59,009 nt of DNA from Nanobdellota archaeon (GCA_021818475.1 JAKADZ010000005.1:1-59009); one strand, 5' to 3'. Counted from the stretch's first letter, positions 24,344 to 33,498 are shown. Numbers and translations: made by a program. The notes: generated by a model from the sequence alone, not told the origin.

Positions 24344-24369
24344 TTATCCGATGAACTTAGTGAGGATAA
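24344..24369 (+). promoter_or_regulatory. Kink-turn in the rpl7ae mRNA leader (putative L7Ae autoregulatory site)
   Basis: TTATCC-GAT-GA-AC-TTA-GT-GA-GGATAA: a 6-bp C-stem, a three-base bulge (GAT), tandem sheared G.A pairs (GA opposite GA), then a 2-bp stem closed by TTA. This is the exact architecture bound by L7Ae. The site ends 28 nt before the L7Ae start codon. L7Ae binding to its own mRNA has been reported in other archaea, so feedback on translation is likely here. Confidence 0.8.
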
Positions 24370-24397
24370 TTCTTACTTATTCTCGGAAATAACAGAC

Positions 24398-24700
24398 ATG
24401 GCAGACATATATAAAATAATAGAGAAAGCAAAAAAGACCGGGAAAGTTGAAAAAGGCACAAACGAAGTTACAAAAGCAATTGAGAGAGGAACTGCAAAAT
24501 TAGTTGTTTACGCTTCTGATGTCGAGCCAAAAGAAATTATTGCTCATATTCCTTTGTTATGCAAAGAAAAGAAAATATTATGCAAGGATGTTGACAGCAG
24601 ACAAAAATTAGGGCTTGCTGTAGGGATTTCTGTTCCAGCATCTTCTGTTGTAGTAATAAATGCCGGCGAAGCTGAATCTGAAATTAATTCGCTTAAATAA
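24398..24700 (+). CDS. rpl7ae: Ribosomal protein L7Ae (kink-turn binding)
   Basis: 100 aa, about 20 shorter at the N-terminus than most archaeal homologues. It has the RNA-binding [23 protein letters not shown] block and the [17 protein letters not shown] loop that reads kink-turns. L7Ae is part of the 50S subunit, box C/D and H/ACA RNPs and RNase P. First gene of the L7Ae-S28e-L24e operon. A kink-turn in its own leader suggests autogenous control. The mobile element ends just upstream of its promoter. Confidence 0.95.
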   Translation: MADIYKIIEKAKKTGKVEKGTNEVTKAIERGTAKLVVYASDVEPKEIIAHIPLLCKEKKILCKDVDSRQKLGLAVGISVPASSVVVINAGEAESEINSLK

Positions 24701-24702
24701 GA

Positions 24703-24990
24703 ATGGCAACTAAATCTGATCAAAAAGAACAGCAGGGCGGAAAAAGATTAGACAGAATTAATCTTGGGGAAGTTGTCCCGGCTGTTGTTGAAGAAATTGT
24801 CGGACGAACTGGTTTTAGAGGGGAAATTACACAGGTTAAAGTTTTAGTTCAGGCAGGAAGAGACGAAGGAAGAAGCATGAGAAGAAATGTTAAAGGACCT
24901 GTAAGAATCGGCGACACATTGATGCTTAGAGAAACAGAAATTGAAGCAAGAAAAATTAAATCTAATGTAACAAAGGGAGCGTACTCCTAA
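24703..24990 (+). CDS. rps28e: Ribosomal protein S28e
   Basis: 95 aa; the S28e core is [21 protein letters not shown]...[25 protein letters not shown]. It has a Gln/Lys-rich N-terminal extension of about 20 residues and a C-terminal add-on [10 protein letters not shown] not usual for the family. It begins 2 bases after the L7Ae stop. The codons for its last residues lie in a 62-bp tandem repeat that continues beyond the stop. Confidence 0.94.
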   Translation: MATKSDQKEQQGGKRLDRINLGEVVPAVVEEIVGRTGFRGEITQVKVLVQAGRDEGRSMRRNVKGPVRIGDTLMLRETEIEARKIKSNVTKGAYS

Positions 24991-25108
24991 TGAAAATAAA
25001 ATTTTCATCTCATTCGTCAATAAATTGCCAAATGCAGGGAGCGTACTCCTAATGAAAATAAAATTTTCATCTCATTCGTCAATAAATTGCCAAATGCAGG
25101 GAGCGTAC
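24975..25108 (+). repeat. 62-bp tandem repeat duplicating the rps28e tail
   Basis: GGGAGCGTACTCCTAATGAA starts at 24975 and again at 25037 in two identical 62-bp copies; a third 10-bp start GGGAGCGTAC lies at 25099, followed by AGTTAA and the rpl24e ATG. Each copy holds a codon run for GAYS-stop and a hairpin ATGAAAAT-AAA-ATTTTCAT. The serine codon is TCC in the copies but AGT in the third, which looks like the original gene end. Confidence 0.9.
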
Positions 25109-25114
25109 AGTTAA

Positions 25115-25279
25115 ATGGTAAAATGTGTTTATTGCGGAAAAAATTATGAACCCCCAAAAGGATTGACATTCGTGACAAAAGAAGGAGTTGTAAAACCCTT
25201 ATGTTCTTCAAAATGCCAGAGAAATATGGAAATGAAGAGGCGTAAAGTCAGATGGATAAAGATTGAAAAGAAAAAATAA
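25115..25279 (+). CDS. rpl24e: Ribosomal protein L24e (54 aa, missed by the ORF track)
   Basis: Translation: MVKCVYCGKNYEPPKGLTFV, then KPLCSSKCQRNMEMKRRKVR. The zinc motif C-x2-C...C-x3-C and FCSSKC-like block are diagnostic of L24e. It completes the L7Ae-S28e-L24e cluster common in archaea; the nucleoside diphosphate kinase and IF2 genes that often follow are not here. Confidence 0.94.
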   Translation: MVKCVYCGKNYEPPKGLTFVTKEGVVKPLCSSKCQRNMEMKRRKVRWIKIEKKK

Positions 25280-25513
25280 TAAAATTATTTTCTAAAGTTA
25301 AAATTTCATTTTATCGATGAAAACCTCCTGCGGGTTCTTCAACTCCCGATCTCGTTCGTTGCACTTTATTATTTTCTCGCACTCGCGAAATCGCTCACAA
25401 CTCCCGCATCCCCGTTTCGATAAAATTTTCATTTTTCCTGTTTCTACCATTGTAGGTTCTTTTTCAAAGAACCCCATTTATCGACGATAAAATATCCTTT
25501 TTATGCAGAAAAG
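25280..25513. repeat. Gene-free repeat region before gyrB
   Basis: No ORF of interest. It contains CCTCCTGCGGGTTCTTCAAC and CACAACTCCCGCATCCCCG, both related to the palindromic element found inside two genes. It also has paired ATTTTATCGA / TCGATAAAAT arms (25309, 25420) and the inverted copy of the 12802 hairpin element (25441-25475). Confidence 0.6.
25455..25473. terminator. Hairpin, reverse-orientation copy of the 12802 element
   Basis: GGTTCTTT-TTC-AAAGAACC. With its flank TTTCTACCATTGTA it is the reverse complement of the element at 12801-12837. It lies 176 bases after rpl24e, so a terminator role is uncertain. Confidence 0.45.
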
Positions 25514-25521
25514 TTTATAAA
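25514..25521 (+). promoter_or_regulatory. TATA box of gyrB
   Basis: TTTATAAA, 57 nt before the gyrB ATG, so this mRNA has a leader of about 30 nt. AAAGGT 7 bases before the ATG may act as a Shine-Dalgarno site. Confidence 0.65.
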
Positions 25522-25570
25522 CAAAGGCAGACTTTTTTGGTTATACTAACTACTAAAAAAGGTAATTTCT

Positions 25571-27460
25571 ATGGCTGACGCTTACACTGCAGAATCGATT
25601 AAAGTTCTTGAAGGGCTTGAAGGAGTGCGAAAAAGACCCTCCATGTATATTGGTAGCACAGGCAAGGATGGATTGCATCATCTTATTTATGAAATTGTGG
25701 ATAATTCTGTTGATGAAGCTCTCGCAGGCTATTGTACTGAAATCAAAGTCAGTTTGGGCAAAGACGGGAGCGCAACTATTGAAGATAACGGAAGGGGAAT
25801 TCCTGTTGATATACACCCTATTTATAAGATACCTGCTATTGAGGTCGCTCTCACAAAATTGCATGCCGGAGGGAAATTTGATAAAAAATCTTACATGATT
25901 TCAGGAGGATTACATGGAGTCGGAACTTCTGTTGTAAATGCTTTAACCATAAAAATGATTGTTAAGGTTAAGAGAGACGGAAATATTTATGAACAGGAAT
26001 ATTCGCGCGGAAATCCGCAAACAAAACTGAAAATCGTCGGTAAATGTCCTGTAAATGAAACTGGAACTATAATTACTTTCTGGCCAGATAAAGAAATTTT
26101 CTCAACTGTTGATTTTGACTACAAAGTTTTAGAAACAAGATTCAGAGAAATTGCTTTCCTTAATTCAGGTTTGAAAATAATTCTTTATGATGAAGAAAAA
26201 AGTAAGCAGGAAGAATTTATTGCTTCGGGCGGTCTTGTTGAATTTGTAAAGTGGCTTAATAAATCAAAAGAATCCCTGCACAAACCAGTTTATTTCAAAA
26301 GAGAACAGGAAAATACCGTTGTGGAAGTTTCAATACAATACAATGAGGGATATCAGGAAAATATTTTCGGTTTTGTAAATACTATCAACACCGTCGAGGG
26401 TGGAACTCATGTTTTTGGATTTAAGACTGCTCTTACAAGAGTAATTAACGATTATGCCAAGAGAAAAGGAATTATCAAGGAGGAAAGTTTTTCAGGGGAA
26501 GATGTCAGGGAAGGACTGACTGCAATTATCAGCATCAAGATTCCCAACCCTCAGTTTGAAGGACAGACAAAAACAAAATTAGGAAATTCTGAAATTAAAG
26601 GTTTTGTTGATTCAATTGTTACTTCTGCATTGTCTGAATATTTTGAAGAGAACCCAATGATTGCGAGGAAGATTGTTTCAAAAGCAGAATCTGCAGCGAA
26701 AGCAAGAATGGCTGCCAAGAAAGCAAAAGAATTAGTCAGAAGGAAAAATGCATTTTCACTCGGAGGACTTCCAGGAAAACTAACTGACTGTTCAACTAAA
26801 AAAGCTGAAGAAGCTGAACTTTATATTGTCGAGGGAGACAGTGCGGCAGGTCCCGGAAAAGAAGGCAGAGACAGAAATACACAGGCTATTCTTCCATTAA
26901 GGGGAAAAATTCTAAATGTTGAAAAATCAAATCAGATAAAAGCTCTTTCAAGTGAGGAAATCACAAATATGATAACTGCAATCGGAACAGGCATAGGCGA
27001 AAATTTTGATATCGAGAAACTGAGATATCATAAAATAGTAATTATGACAGATGCAGATGTCGACGGAGGACATATCAAAACCCTGATGCTGACTTTCTTT
27101 TTTAGATTTATGCCCAAACTAATTGAGAATGGAAATATTTATGCAGCTATGCCTCCATTGTACAGAATCAGAAAAGGGCAAAAAGATTATTATGTTTATT
27201 CCGATGAAGAACTGAAAAAACTTTTAGATAAACTTGACGGAAATGCTTCCAATGTTACAAGATTTAAAGGTCTCGGAGAAATGAGTGCGCAGCAGTTGTG
27301 GGATACAACTATGAATCCGCAAACAAGAAAAATTAAAAAGATATTCATTGATGATGCTGTTGAAGCAGATGCGACTTTCTCTATGCTGATGGGAGATGAC
27401 GTTCAGGCAAGAAAAGTTTTCATTTCAGAAAATGCAAAGGAGGCAAACCTCGACATATGA
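25571..27460 (+). CDS. gyrB: DNA gyrase subunit B
   Basis: 629 aa, the short gyrase form. GHKL ATPase motifs: ESIKVLEGLEGVRKRPSMYIGSTG, IYEIVDNSVDEALAGYC, IEDNGRGIPVD, GGLHGVGTSVVNAL. Transducer and TOPRIM domains follow with AELYIVEGDSAAGPGKEGRD, PLRGKILNVE, VIMTDADVDGGHIKTL and the closing RFKGLGEMSAQQLWDTTMNP. With GyrA it introduces negative supercoils using ATP. Archaeal gyrase is regarded as acquired from bacteria. The gene end (KEANLDI-stop) is repeated 58 bases downstream as KEANLEI-stop. Confidence 0.97.
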   Translation: MADAYTAESIKVLEGLEGVRKRPSMYIGSTGKDGLHHLIYEIVDNSVDEALAGYCTEIKVSLGKDGSATIEDNGRGIPVDIHPIYKIPAIEVALTKLHAGGKFDKKSYMISGGLHGVGTSVVNALTIKMIVKVKRDGNIYEQEYSRGNPQTKLKIVGKCPVNETGTIITFWPDKEIFSTVDFDYKVLETRFREIAFLNSGLKIILYDEEKSKQEEFIASGGLVEFVKWLNKSKESLHKPVYFKREQENTVVEVSIQYNEGYQENIFGFVNTINTVEGGTHVFGFKTALTRVINDYAKRKGIIKEESFSGEDVREGLTAIISIKIPNPQFEGQTKTKLGNSEIKGFVDSIVTSALSEYFEENPMIARKIVSKAESAAKARMAAKKAKELVRRKNAFSLGGLPGKLTDCSTKKAEEAELYIVEGDSAAGPGKEGRDRNTQAILPLRGKILNVEKSNQIKALSSEEITNMITAIGTGIGENFDIEKLRYHKIVIMTDADVDGGHIKTLMLTFFFRFMPKLIENGNIYAAMPPLYRIRKGQKDYYVYSDEELKKLLDKLDGNASNVTRFKGLGEMSAQQLWDTTMNPQTRKIKKIFIDDAVEADATFSMLMGDDVQARKVFISENAKEANLDI

Positions 27461-27518
27461 GTCTCGGTTTTTTCCAAAATCGCTGGCGCAATTTAAGGAG
27501 GCGAATTTAGAGATATAA
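27437..27518 (+). repeat. Duplicated gyrB tail
   Basis: AAGGAGGCAAACCTCGACAT (27437, gyrB end) and AAGGAGGCGAATTTAGAGAT (27495) encode KEANLDI-stop and KEANLEI-stop. The second copy is out of frame with the first (58-bp offset) and ends one base before the ahcY ATG. It looks like the old gene end displaced by an insertion that brought a replacement tail. Confidence 0.7.
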
Positions 27519-27519
27519 A

Positions 27520-28779
27520 ATGAAAAATTACAAGATAAAAGATATAAGACTTGCAGGAGAGGGGAGAAGATTAATTGAAAGAGCAGAAGAAGAGATGCCT
27601 GTTATAAAAATGTTAAAAGAAAAATATTATGACAGTCAATTTCTGAAAGGAGTAAAAATCGGCGGGGCTATTCATGTTACAAAAGAAACTGCTGTTTTAA
27701 TGAGAGCATTGAAATCTTTTGGTGCAGATGTTGCATGGGCAGGATGCAATCCATTAAGCACAAATGATAAAGTTGCTGCTGCACTTGCCGACGAGGGATT
27801 CAAAATTTATGCCTGGAGAGGATTGAATACCAAAGAATATTACTGGTGTATTAACAAAGTTATAGAATCAAATCCTGATATAACTATGGATGACGGGTGT
27901 GATATTGTTGTGACTCTTCATAATAAATTTCCTGAAAAACTCGAGGGGATAATCGGAGGAACAGAGGAAACTACAACCGGAGTTCACAGAATCAAAGCTA
28001 TGGAAGGGGCAGGAGTTTTAGCTTATCCTGTTGTTGCAGTCAATAATGCAGAGACAAAATGGGATTTTGATAATATTTATGGGACAGGACAGGGAACTAT
28101 CGACGGGATTCAAAGAGCAACTTCTACTTTGATTACAGGAAAAACTTTTGTCGTCGCAGGTTATGGGCATTGCGGGAAAGGGGTTGCAAGAAGAGCAAGA
28201 GGATTGGATGCTGAAGTTATTGTTACGGAAGTTGATCCTATTCAGGCATTAAGGGCAAGAATGGACGGTTATAGGGTTATGCCTATGGAAGAAGCAGCAA
28301 AAGTCGGGGATATTTTTGTAACTGCAACAGGCTGCAAAGAAGTTATCACCGGAAAACATTTTGATTATCTTAAAGACGGAGCTATTCTTTCAAATACCGG
28401 ACATTTTAATGTTGAAGTTGATGCAGATTTGCTTGAGAAGACTGCAGTAAGCAAGGAAGAAGTAAGACCTAACATGGTGAGATATAAAATGCCTAACGGG
28501 AAAAAGATTTATCTTCTTGCGGAGGGAAGATTAGTTAACCTAAGCGCTGCTGAGGGACACCCTAGCGAAGTTATGGATTTGAGTTTTGCAAATCAGATTT
28601 TATCCCTTAAATATTTAGTTGAACATCGTGGAAACCTTGAAAAGAAAGTTTATGAAATGCCTCATGAACAGGATGAATTTGTTGCGGAAATGAAACTGAA
28701 AGCTATGGGAATTCACATTGATAAACTGACTCCTGAACAGGACAAATATCTTCATAGTTATTCGGAGGGGACTCACTAA
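27520..28779 (+). CDS. ahcY: S-adenosylhomocysteine hydrolase
   Basis: 419 aa, archaeal length. It hydrolyses SAH to adenosine and homocysteine with bound NAD. Seen: AWAGCNPLSTND, DDGCDIVVTLH, GGTEETTTGVHR, NNAETKWDFDNIYGTGQG, the Rossmann motif FVVAGYGHCGKGVARRARG, TATGCKEVI and the NTGHFNVEVD block. The C-terminal YLHSYSEGTH is shorter than in eukaryotic enzymes. The ATG overlaps nothing upstream; the next gene starts on its stop (ATGA-type 1-base overlap), so ahcY to gyrA forms one cluster with gyrB. Confidence 0.96.
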   Translation: MKNYKIKDIRLAGEGRRLIERAEEEMPVIKMLKEKYYDSQFLKGVKIGGAIHVTKETAVLMRALKSFGADVAWAGCNPLSTNDKVAAALADEGFKIYAWRGLNTKEYYWCINKVIESNPDITMDDGCDIVVTLHNKFPEKLEGIIGGTEETTTGVHRIKAMEGAGVLAYPVVAVNNAETKWDFDNIYGTGQGTIDGIQRATSTLITGKTFVVAGYGHCGKGVARRARGLDAEVIVTEVDPIQALRARMDGYRVMPMEEAAKVGDIFVTATGCKEVITGKHFDYLKDGAILSNTGHFNVEVDADLLEKTAVSKEEVRPNMVRYKMPNGKKIYLLAEGRLVNLSAAEGHPSEVMDLSFANQILSLKYLVEHRGNLEKKVYEMPHEQDEFVAEMKLKAMGIHIDKLTPEQDKYLHSYSEGTH

Positions 28780-29102
28780 TGGGAAAATTGCTTAAGAATG
28801 CACTTTTGATAGCAGGAATTTCTTTAATCGTAATTTTTTTGCTGATGATTATTGGAGAAAAGATAAGGGCTGATGTTGTAAAGCAAAATCAGGAATCTCA
28901 GGCTTATTTAGACTGGATGTCCCAGAATTGTGATTGTCTTGCCCATGATAGATTATTCTGCAACCCAGGATTTGAATTAAAATCACATAACTGTGTTAAC
29001 ATAAATGAAAAACTTTTCACGAATGCTATTGCGGGATGTTCAGAATATAATTGTTCAGGGGAAATTAAAATTTGGAATAATGAAACAAATAAGTGGAGTT
29101 AA
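28779..29102 (+). CDS. Single-pass membrane protein with Cys-rich exterior
   Basis: 107 aa: a membrane segment at about residues 6-26 (ALLIAGISLIVIFLLMIIG), then an exterior part with six cysteines (QNCDCLAHDRLFCNPG, SHNCVN, GCSEYNCSG). It overlaps both neighbours by one base, between ahcY and the zinc-ribbon gene, so it is co-transcribed with the gyrase genes. Function unknown. Confidence 0.65.
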   Translation: MGKLLKNALLIAGISLIVIFLLMIIGEKIRADVVKQNQESQAYLDWMSQNCDCLAHDRLFCNPGFELKSHNCVNINEKLFTNAIAGCSEYNCSGEIKIWNNETNKWS

Positions 29103-29425
29103 TGGAAATGGCAAAATCAAAATTATCAACCCCCGACTGGATAAGAGAAGGATTTGACTCAAAAGCTGATTGGGAAAAGAAACACGGTGTTAGTAAAAAG
29201 AAAAAGGGAGCCGAGAAAGTTTTCAAATTAAAGGTCTGTCCAAAATGCGGAAGCTATGATGTTAATGTTGTTTTAAGCAATCTTGATTCAGAAGAAGAAA
29301 GCAACACAGGAAAAATGTGGGAATGCAAAAAATGCAAATGGAAAGGCAAAGATGTTGACGAGAAAGAAGTTGACGAGGAAGAATTCATGAAATATTTAGA
29401 TGAGCGCGGGGAGGATGTAAGTTAA
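29102..29425 (+). CDS. Zinc-ribbon protein
   Basis: 107 aa from ATG 29102; the GTG at 29093 in the ORF track is less likely because the ATG overlaps the upstream stop by one base. N-terminal [20 protein letters not shown] is helical. A zinc ribbon follows: [15 protein letters not shown]...[10 protein letters not shown] (C-x2-C...C-x2-C). The tail is very acidic ([13 protein letters not shown]). Likely nucleic-acid or protein binding. It lies one base before gyrA. Confidence 0.7.
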   Translation: MEMAKSKLSTPDWIREGFDSKADWEKKHGVSKKKKGAEKVFKLKVCPKCGSYDVNVVLSNLDSEEESNTGKMWECKKCKWKGKDVDEKEVDEEEFMKYLDERGEDVS

Positions 29426-29426
29426 A

Positions 29427-31886
29427 ATGGCAGAAGAAGAAAACAAAAAAATTGAAGAAACTGAAGAGAAAACTTCTTTTGATGAGAAGGGGGTAATTCC
29501 TGCTGAAGTTTCCGAAGAAATGAAGAAAGCATATCTGGATTATGCAATGTCAGTTATAGTTTCGAGAGCAATTCCTTCTATTGAAGACGGCATGAAACCC
29601 GTTCAGAGAAGAATTTTGTATTCTATGCAGCAGATGGGAGTCAAGCCCGGAACACCGACGAAAAAATCTGCTAGAATCGTCGGAGATGTGATAGGTAAAT
29701 TTCACCCTCACGGAGATACTGCGGTTTATGATGCAATGGTCAGAATGGCACAGGATTTTTCACTGCGTTATCCTTTAGTTTATGGTCAGGGAAATTTTGG
29801 TAGCATTGACGGAGATCCTCCTGCTGCTTACCGTTATACCGAGGCGAGATTAATGCCTGCTGCAGAAGAGTTGCTTGAAGATTTGGAAAAAGAAACCGTT
29901 GAATTTATTCCTAATTTTGATAATACTCTTAAAGAACCTGTTTTGCTTCCAGGGAAACTTCCTGCTTTGATTATTAACGGAGCTTCAGGAATTGCAGTCG
30001 GAATGGCAACAAATATTCCCCCTCATAATTTAACTGAAGTTTGTGATGCGATAAATGCTCAGATAAAAAATCCTGAAGTTTCTATTGAAGAACTTTGCCA
30101 GATTGTTACCGGACCTGATTTTCCCACTGGCGGAAGTGTTTTTGGAGATATGCTTGAATTGTACAAGACAGGGAGAGGAAAATTAACTATAAGAGGAAAA
30201 GTTGCAACTGAAGAATTGAAAAATAAAGAGGCAGTTATAATTACAGAAATTCCCTACATGCTTAATAAAGCAGAGTTAGTTACACAGATTGCAGAACTTA
30301 TACAGTCAAAAAAAATAAATGATGTTTCTGATTTAAGGGATGAAAGTTCAAAGGGAAAAATAAGAATTGTCATTGAATTAAGAAAAGGGGCAAATCCGGA
30401 TTTTGTAATAAATTCTTTATACAAATATACAAGACTGGAAGACAGTTTCAGTGTGAATTTTCTTGCTCTCGTCAACGGGCAGCCAAGAGTTTTGAATATC
30501 AAACAGGTTATTGATGAATATGTTAAATACAGGAAGTTAATAATTACAAACAGAACCAAATTTGAACTGAAAAAAGCGAAGGAAAGACTTGAGATTGTCG
30601 ACGGGCTTTTGATTGCTCTGAAAAATATAGACGCTGTGATTGATTTAATCAAGAAATCGAAGACTGCTGCAGAGGCATCTGAAGGCTTGATGAATAAATA
30701 TGGTCTTAGCAAAAAACAAGCACAAGCTGTTTTAGAAACAAAACTTCAGCAATTGACTTCTCTTGAAGTTGATAAACTTAAAAAAGAACAGGAAGATCTG
30801 AAGCAGAAAATCAGCGAATATGAAAAGATTCTTGCAGACATAAAGGAAGTTTTGAAAATAATCGTCAAAGAAGTTAATGAACTGAAAAACAAATACGGCG
30901 ATAAAAGGAATACGGTTGTTTTGAAAAAAGTAACCGAAATTTCAGAGAAAGAACTGATACAGGAGAAGGAAGTTGTTATTACGATAACAGATAAAGGATA
31001 TTGCAAGAGAATTGATCTTAAATCATACAAAGAACAAAGAAGGGGCGGGAAAGGAGTAATTGGAAGCAATCTTGCTACTGGTGATTTTGTCAAGCAGTTA
31101 ATTGTTTGTTCAACACACGATTATCTTATGTTTTTCACTTCGAGAGGAAGAGTTTTGTGGCTTAAAGCCTATGATATTCCCGAGGCAGAAAGATACACCA
31201 AGGGAAAGGCTCTGATTAATCTTCTTGAGCTGAAGGACGAGAACATTGCTAATGTAATCTCTGTAAAAAATTTCGAAAATGATTTATTTATGGCGACTAA
31301 ACTTGGAATTGTAAAAAAAATCCCCCTGTCTGAATTTTCAAAACCAAGAGCTTCTGGTATAAAAGCAATTAATCTTCCTGAAAATAATTCTGATTCCTTG
31401 ATTGGAGTTGAACTTGTTAAAAAGGATGATGAAGTCTCGCTTGCGACAAAGAAAGGAAAGGCGATAAGGTTTAACAGCAATGATGTCAGAGAAAGCGGAA
31501 GGGCAAGTTATGGAGTTACAGGAATAAAATTGGAAAAAGATGATGAAGTCGTAAGCCTTGGAACTTTAAATACCGACGCTATCCTTACAGTTACCAAGAA
31601 TGGTTACGGGAAGAGAACTGCGGTAAATGATTACAGAAAAACTGCGAGAGCAGGAAAAGGAGTTATAAATCTTAAGATAAGCGACAAGACCGGGGATATT
31701 GTTTCCACAATTTCTGTCAATGACAAAGATAGTATAATTATCACAACTGCAAAAGGCATGGTAATAAGAACAACTTTGGAAAATATAAGAGTAATGGGAA
31801 GAGCTGCACAGGGAGTAAGGATTGTGAAACTACAGGAAGGAGATTATGTTACTGATATGATAAAAGTTCAGGACGGTGAAGACTAA
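29427..31886 (+). CDS. gyrA: DNA gyrase subunit A
   Basis: 819 aa. Winged-helix breakage domain with [51 protein letters not shown] and the catalytic tyrosine in [10 protein letters not shown]. Coiled-coil tower at about 370-490. The C-terminal beta-pinwheel carries the gyrase-specific GyrA box QRRGGKGV, so this is a true gyrase rather than topoisomerase IV; further pinwheel blades read [12 protein letters not shown] and [12 protein letters not shown]. It is separated from gyrB by ahcY and two small genes. Confidence 0.97.
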   Translation: MAEEENKKIEETEEKTSFDEKGVIPAEVSEEMKKAYLDYAMSVIVSRAIPSIEDGMKPVQRRILYSMQQMGVKPGTPTKKSARIVGDVIGKFHPHGDTAVYDAMVRMAQDFSLRYPLVYGQGNFGSIDGDPPAAYRYTEARLMPAAEELLEDLEKETVEFIPNFDNTLKEPVLLPGKLPALIINGASGIAVGMATNIPPHNLTEVCDAINAQIKNPEVSIEELCQIVTGPDFPTGGSVFGDMLELYKTGRGKLTIRGKVATEELKNKEAVIITEIPYMLNKAELVTQIAELIQSKKINDVSDLRDESSKGKIRIVIELRKGANPDFVINSLYKYTRLEDSFSVNFLALVNGQPRVLNIKQVIDEYVKYRKLIITNRTKFELKKAKERLEIVDGLLIALKNIDAVIDLIKKSKTAAEASEGLMNKYGLSKKQAQAVLETKLQQLTSLEVDKLKKEQEDLKQKISEYEKILADIKEVLKIIVKEVNELKNKYGDKRNTVVLKKVTEISEKELIQEKEVVITITDKGYCKRIDLKSYKEQRRGGKGVIGSNLATGDFVKQLIVCSTHDYLMFFTSRGRVLWLKAYDIPEAERYTKGKALINLLELKDENIANVISVKNFENDLFMATKLGIVKKIPLSEFSKPRASGIKAINLPENNSDSLIGVELVKKDDEVSLATKKGKAIRFNSNDVRESGRASYGVTGIKLEKDDEVVSLGTLNTDAILTVTKNGYGKRTAVNDYRKTARAGKGVINLKISDKTGDIVSTISVNDKDSIIITTAKGMVIRTTLENIRVMGRAAQGVRIVKLQEGDYVTDMIKVQDGED

Positions 31887-31940
31887 AAATATCTATTCTA
31901 ACTAAATTATCTTTATAAGCTAAAAAATTTTGATATAAAA

Positions 31941-32513
31941 ATGGATTATAAAGGATATCTTGATAAGTGTATTATGGATAATATTTTCCTTAAAGAAGAT
32001 TTGCTTAAGAGAACAAATGAAATAGAAAAAATTGCTGATGTTATTGCTGGTTGTTACTTAAATAAGGGGAAAGTTTTAATTTGCGGTAATGGCGGAAGCG
32101 CAGCCGATGCACAACATATTGCGGGAGAATTAGTCGGAAGATTTAAGTTGGAAAGAAATGCTCTTGATGCTCGCGCTTTATCTACTGATACTTCAATATT
32201 AACTGCATTGGGAAATGATTATTCTTTCGATTATATATTTGCAAGGCAGATTGAAGCTTATGCAAGAACAGGAGATGTTTTATGGGGAATTTCTACTTCA
32301 GGAAATTCTTCTGATGTAGTAAAAGCATTTGAGACAGGAAATCATTTTGGAACTTACAACATTTCTTTTACCGGTGAAGGCGGAGGAAAATTAAAATCAT
32401 TAAGTGATATTTGTTTTGAAATTCCTTCTAAAGATACACCGAGAATTCAGGAAGCACATGAATTAGTTTATCATCTAATCTGTGATTTAGTTGAGAAAAA
32501 ATTATTTGGGTAA
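31941..32513 (+). CDS. gmhA: Phosphoheptose (sedoheptulose-7-phosphate) isomerase, SIS domain
   Basis: 190 aa, normal GmhA length. It converts sedoheptulose 7-phosphate to D-glycero-D-manno-heptose 7-phosphate for surface-glycan precursors. Seen: LICGNGGSAADAQHIAGELVGRF (substrate loop), ALSTDTSILTALGNDYSFDYIFARQIEA, ISTSGNSSDVVKA (SIS phosphate loop) and QEAHELVYHLICDLVE with catalytic Glu/His positions. No other heptose gene is in the window. TTTATAAG at 31912 starts 29 nt upstream. Confidence 0.92.
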   Translation: MDYKGYLDKCIMDNIFLKEDLLKRTNEIEKIADVIAGCYLNKGKVLICGNGGSAADAQHIAGELVGRFKLERNALDARALSTDTSILTALGNDYSFDYIFARQIEAYARTGDVLWGISTSGNSSDVVKAFETGNHFGTYNISFTGEGGGKLKSLSDICFEIPSKDTPRIQEAHELVYHLICDLVEKKLFG

Positions 32514-32689
32514 GTTTATTTGCAAAAATTTTCGATCAAAGAAAAAAAATCGAATTAAAATTAATTATAAACTCCTTTTTAAAAAGAAAGATAAAAATTG
32601 TTTATCTTATTTAACTTGAGTTTTCGCTCATCCATTCCCTCCCGCCCACCCGAAGGGTAATTAATTTCTATTCGCAAAAACTTTCATAC
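32514..32689. repeat. Intergenic region with dispersed-repeat remnants
   Basis: CTTTTTAAAAAG is a small hairpin at 32576. GAGTTTTCGCTCATCCATTC, CTCCCGCCCACCCGAAGGG and TAATTTCTATTCGC resemble blocks at 49840-49990. No gene seen. Confidence 0.5.
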
Positions 32690-33463
32690 CTACATTCTCT
32701 TTGAATTTCGTGCGGTGCAAATGTTTCTGAAATCACACCAGTCGCATAATCTTGAAACATTAGCAGGAAAATCTGTTGTTGATTCTATTCTTTTAATTAA
32801 TTCAACAACCTCTTTTTTTAATTCTTCAAGTTCCTCATTTGTTTTTCTCGAGGAGAATTTTACGTCATGAGCAAGAAAATGCCAGACCATTGAAACATTT
32901 TTTTCTCTGCCAAATATTTCTTTGATTCCTATAGAATATAATGCTAACTGCCTGCTGTTTTCTATTTTTTCTTTCATTAACACAGAATTTGTTGTTTTAT
33001 AATCATGAATTTCTATTTCATCTTTTTCCAGATTATGAACCAGCCGGTCAACATACCCGACCAACTTTATTTCTCCTGTTTCTCCAAGGGAGATTTCAAT
33101 TTTTTCTTCTGTTCCTATTGTATTGTCCTTAAATGGAAAATTTTTTGTATAATAACTTGTAAGAAATTCCACTCCTCTGTTAAAATAACCTTCAAGAGTC
33201 TGGCTTTTGTCAATTATTTCTATATTTGGGTCATATTCTTCCCCCCACGTATCCGAATAATAGAAAATTAAATCATTTATTGAGGGAATTGTTCCTTCCA
33301 TTATTTTGTTATAAAACCATTCAAGAGTTTTGTGAATAACAATCCCGAAATGAGCTTCAATTGTTTTTGGGATTTCAGGAACTATTTTGTCAATATATCT
33401 ATATTTGTATTTTAATCTGCACTGTTCGAATGTATCCAGTTTTGAATGAGAATAATATACCAT
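32690..33463 (-). CDS. PD-(D/E)XK nuclease, RecB/Cas4-like
   Basis: 257 aa from ATG 33463 (the TTG at 33475 is less likely). The start VYYSHSKLDTFEQCRLKYKYRY is the RecB-type helix with a cluster cysteine. HFGIVIHKTLEWFY gives the helical motif, VGYVDRLVHN and EIEIHDYKTTN the D-x...D-x-K active site, RQLALYSIGI the QxxxY motif, and CDWCDFRNICTA the three distal cysteines of an Fe-S cluster. Single-strand exonuclease or repair role expected. No cas genes are near, so this is not Cas4 in a CRISPR locus. Confidence 0.88.
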   Translation of the reverse strand: MVYYSHSKLDTFEQCRLKYKYRYIDKIVPEIPKTIEAHFGIVIHKTLEWFYNKIMEGTIPSINDLIFYYSDTWGEEYDPNIEIIDKSQTLEGYFNRGVEFLTSYYTKNFPFKDNTIGTEEKIEISLGETGEIKLVGYVDRLVHNLEKDEIEIHDYKTTNSVLMKEKIENSRQLALYSIGIKEIFGREKNVSMVWHFLAHDVKFSSRKTNEELEELKKEVVELIKRIESTTDFPANVSRLCDWCDFRNICTARNSKRM

Positions 33464-33498
33464 GCTATAAATCAAAAGAAAAATATTAGTTATAAATT

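Noticed and set aside
24975-25108. Possible CRISPR-like array
   Set aside because: The 62-bp units are identical and directly joined, with no unique spacers. They duplicate the rps28e end.
32690-33463. Cas4 of a CRISPR locus
   Set aside because: The nuclease resembles Cas4/RecB, but no cas genes or repeats are in the window.
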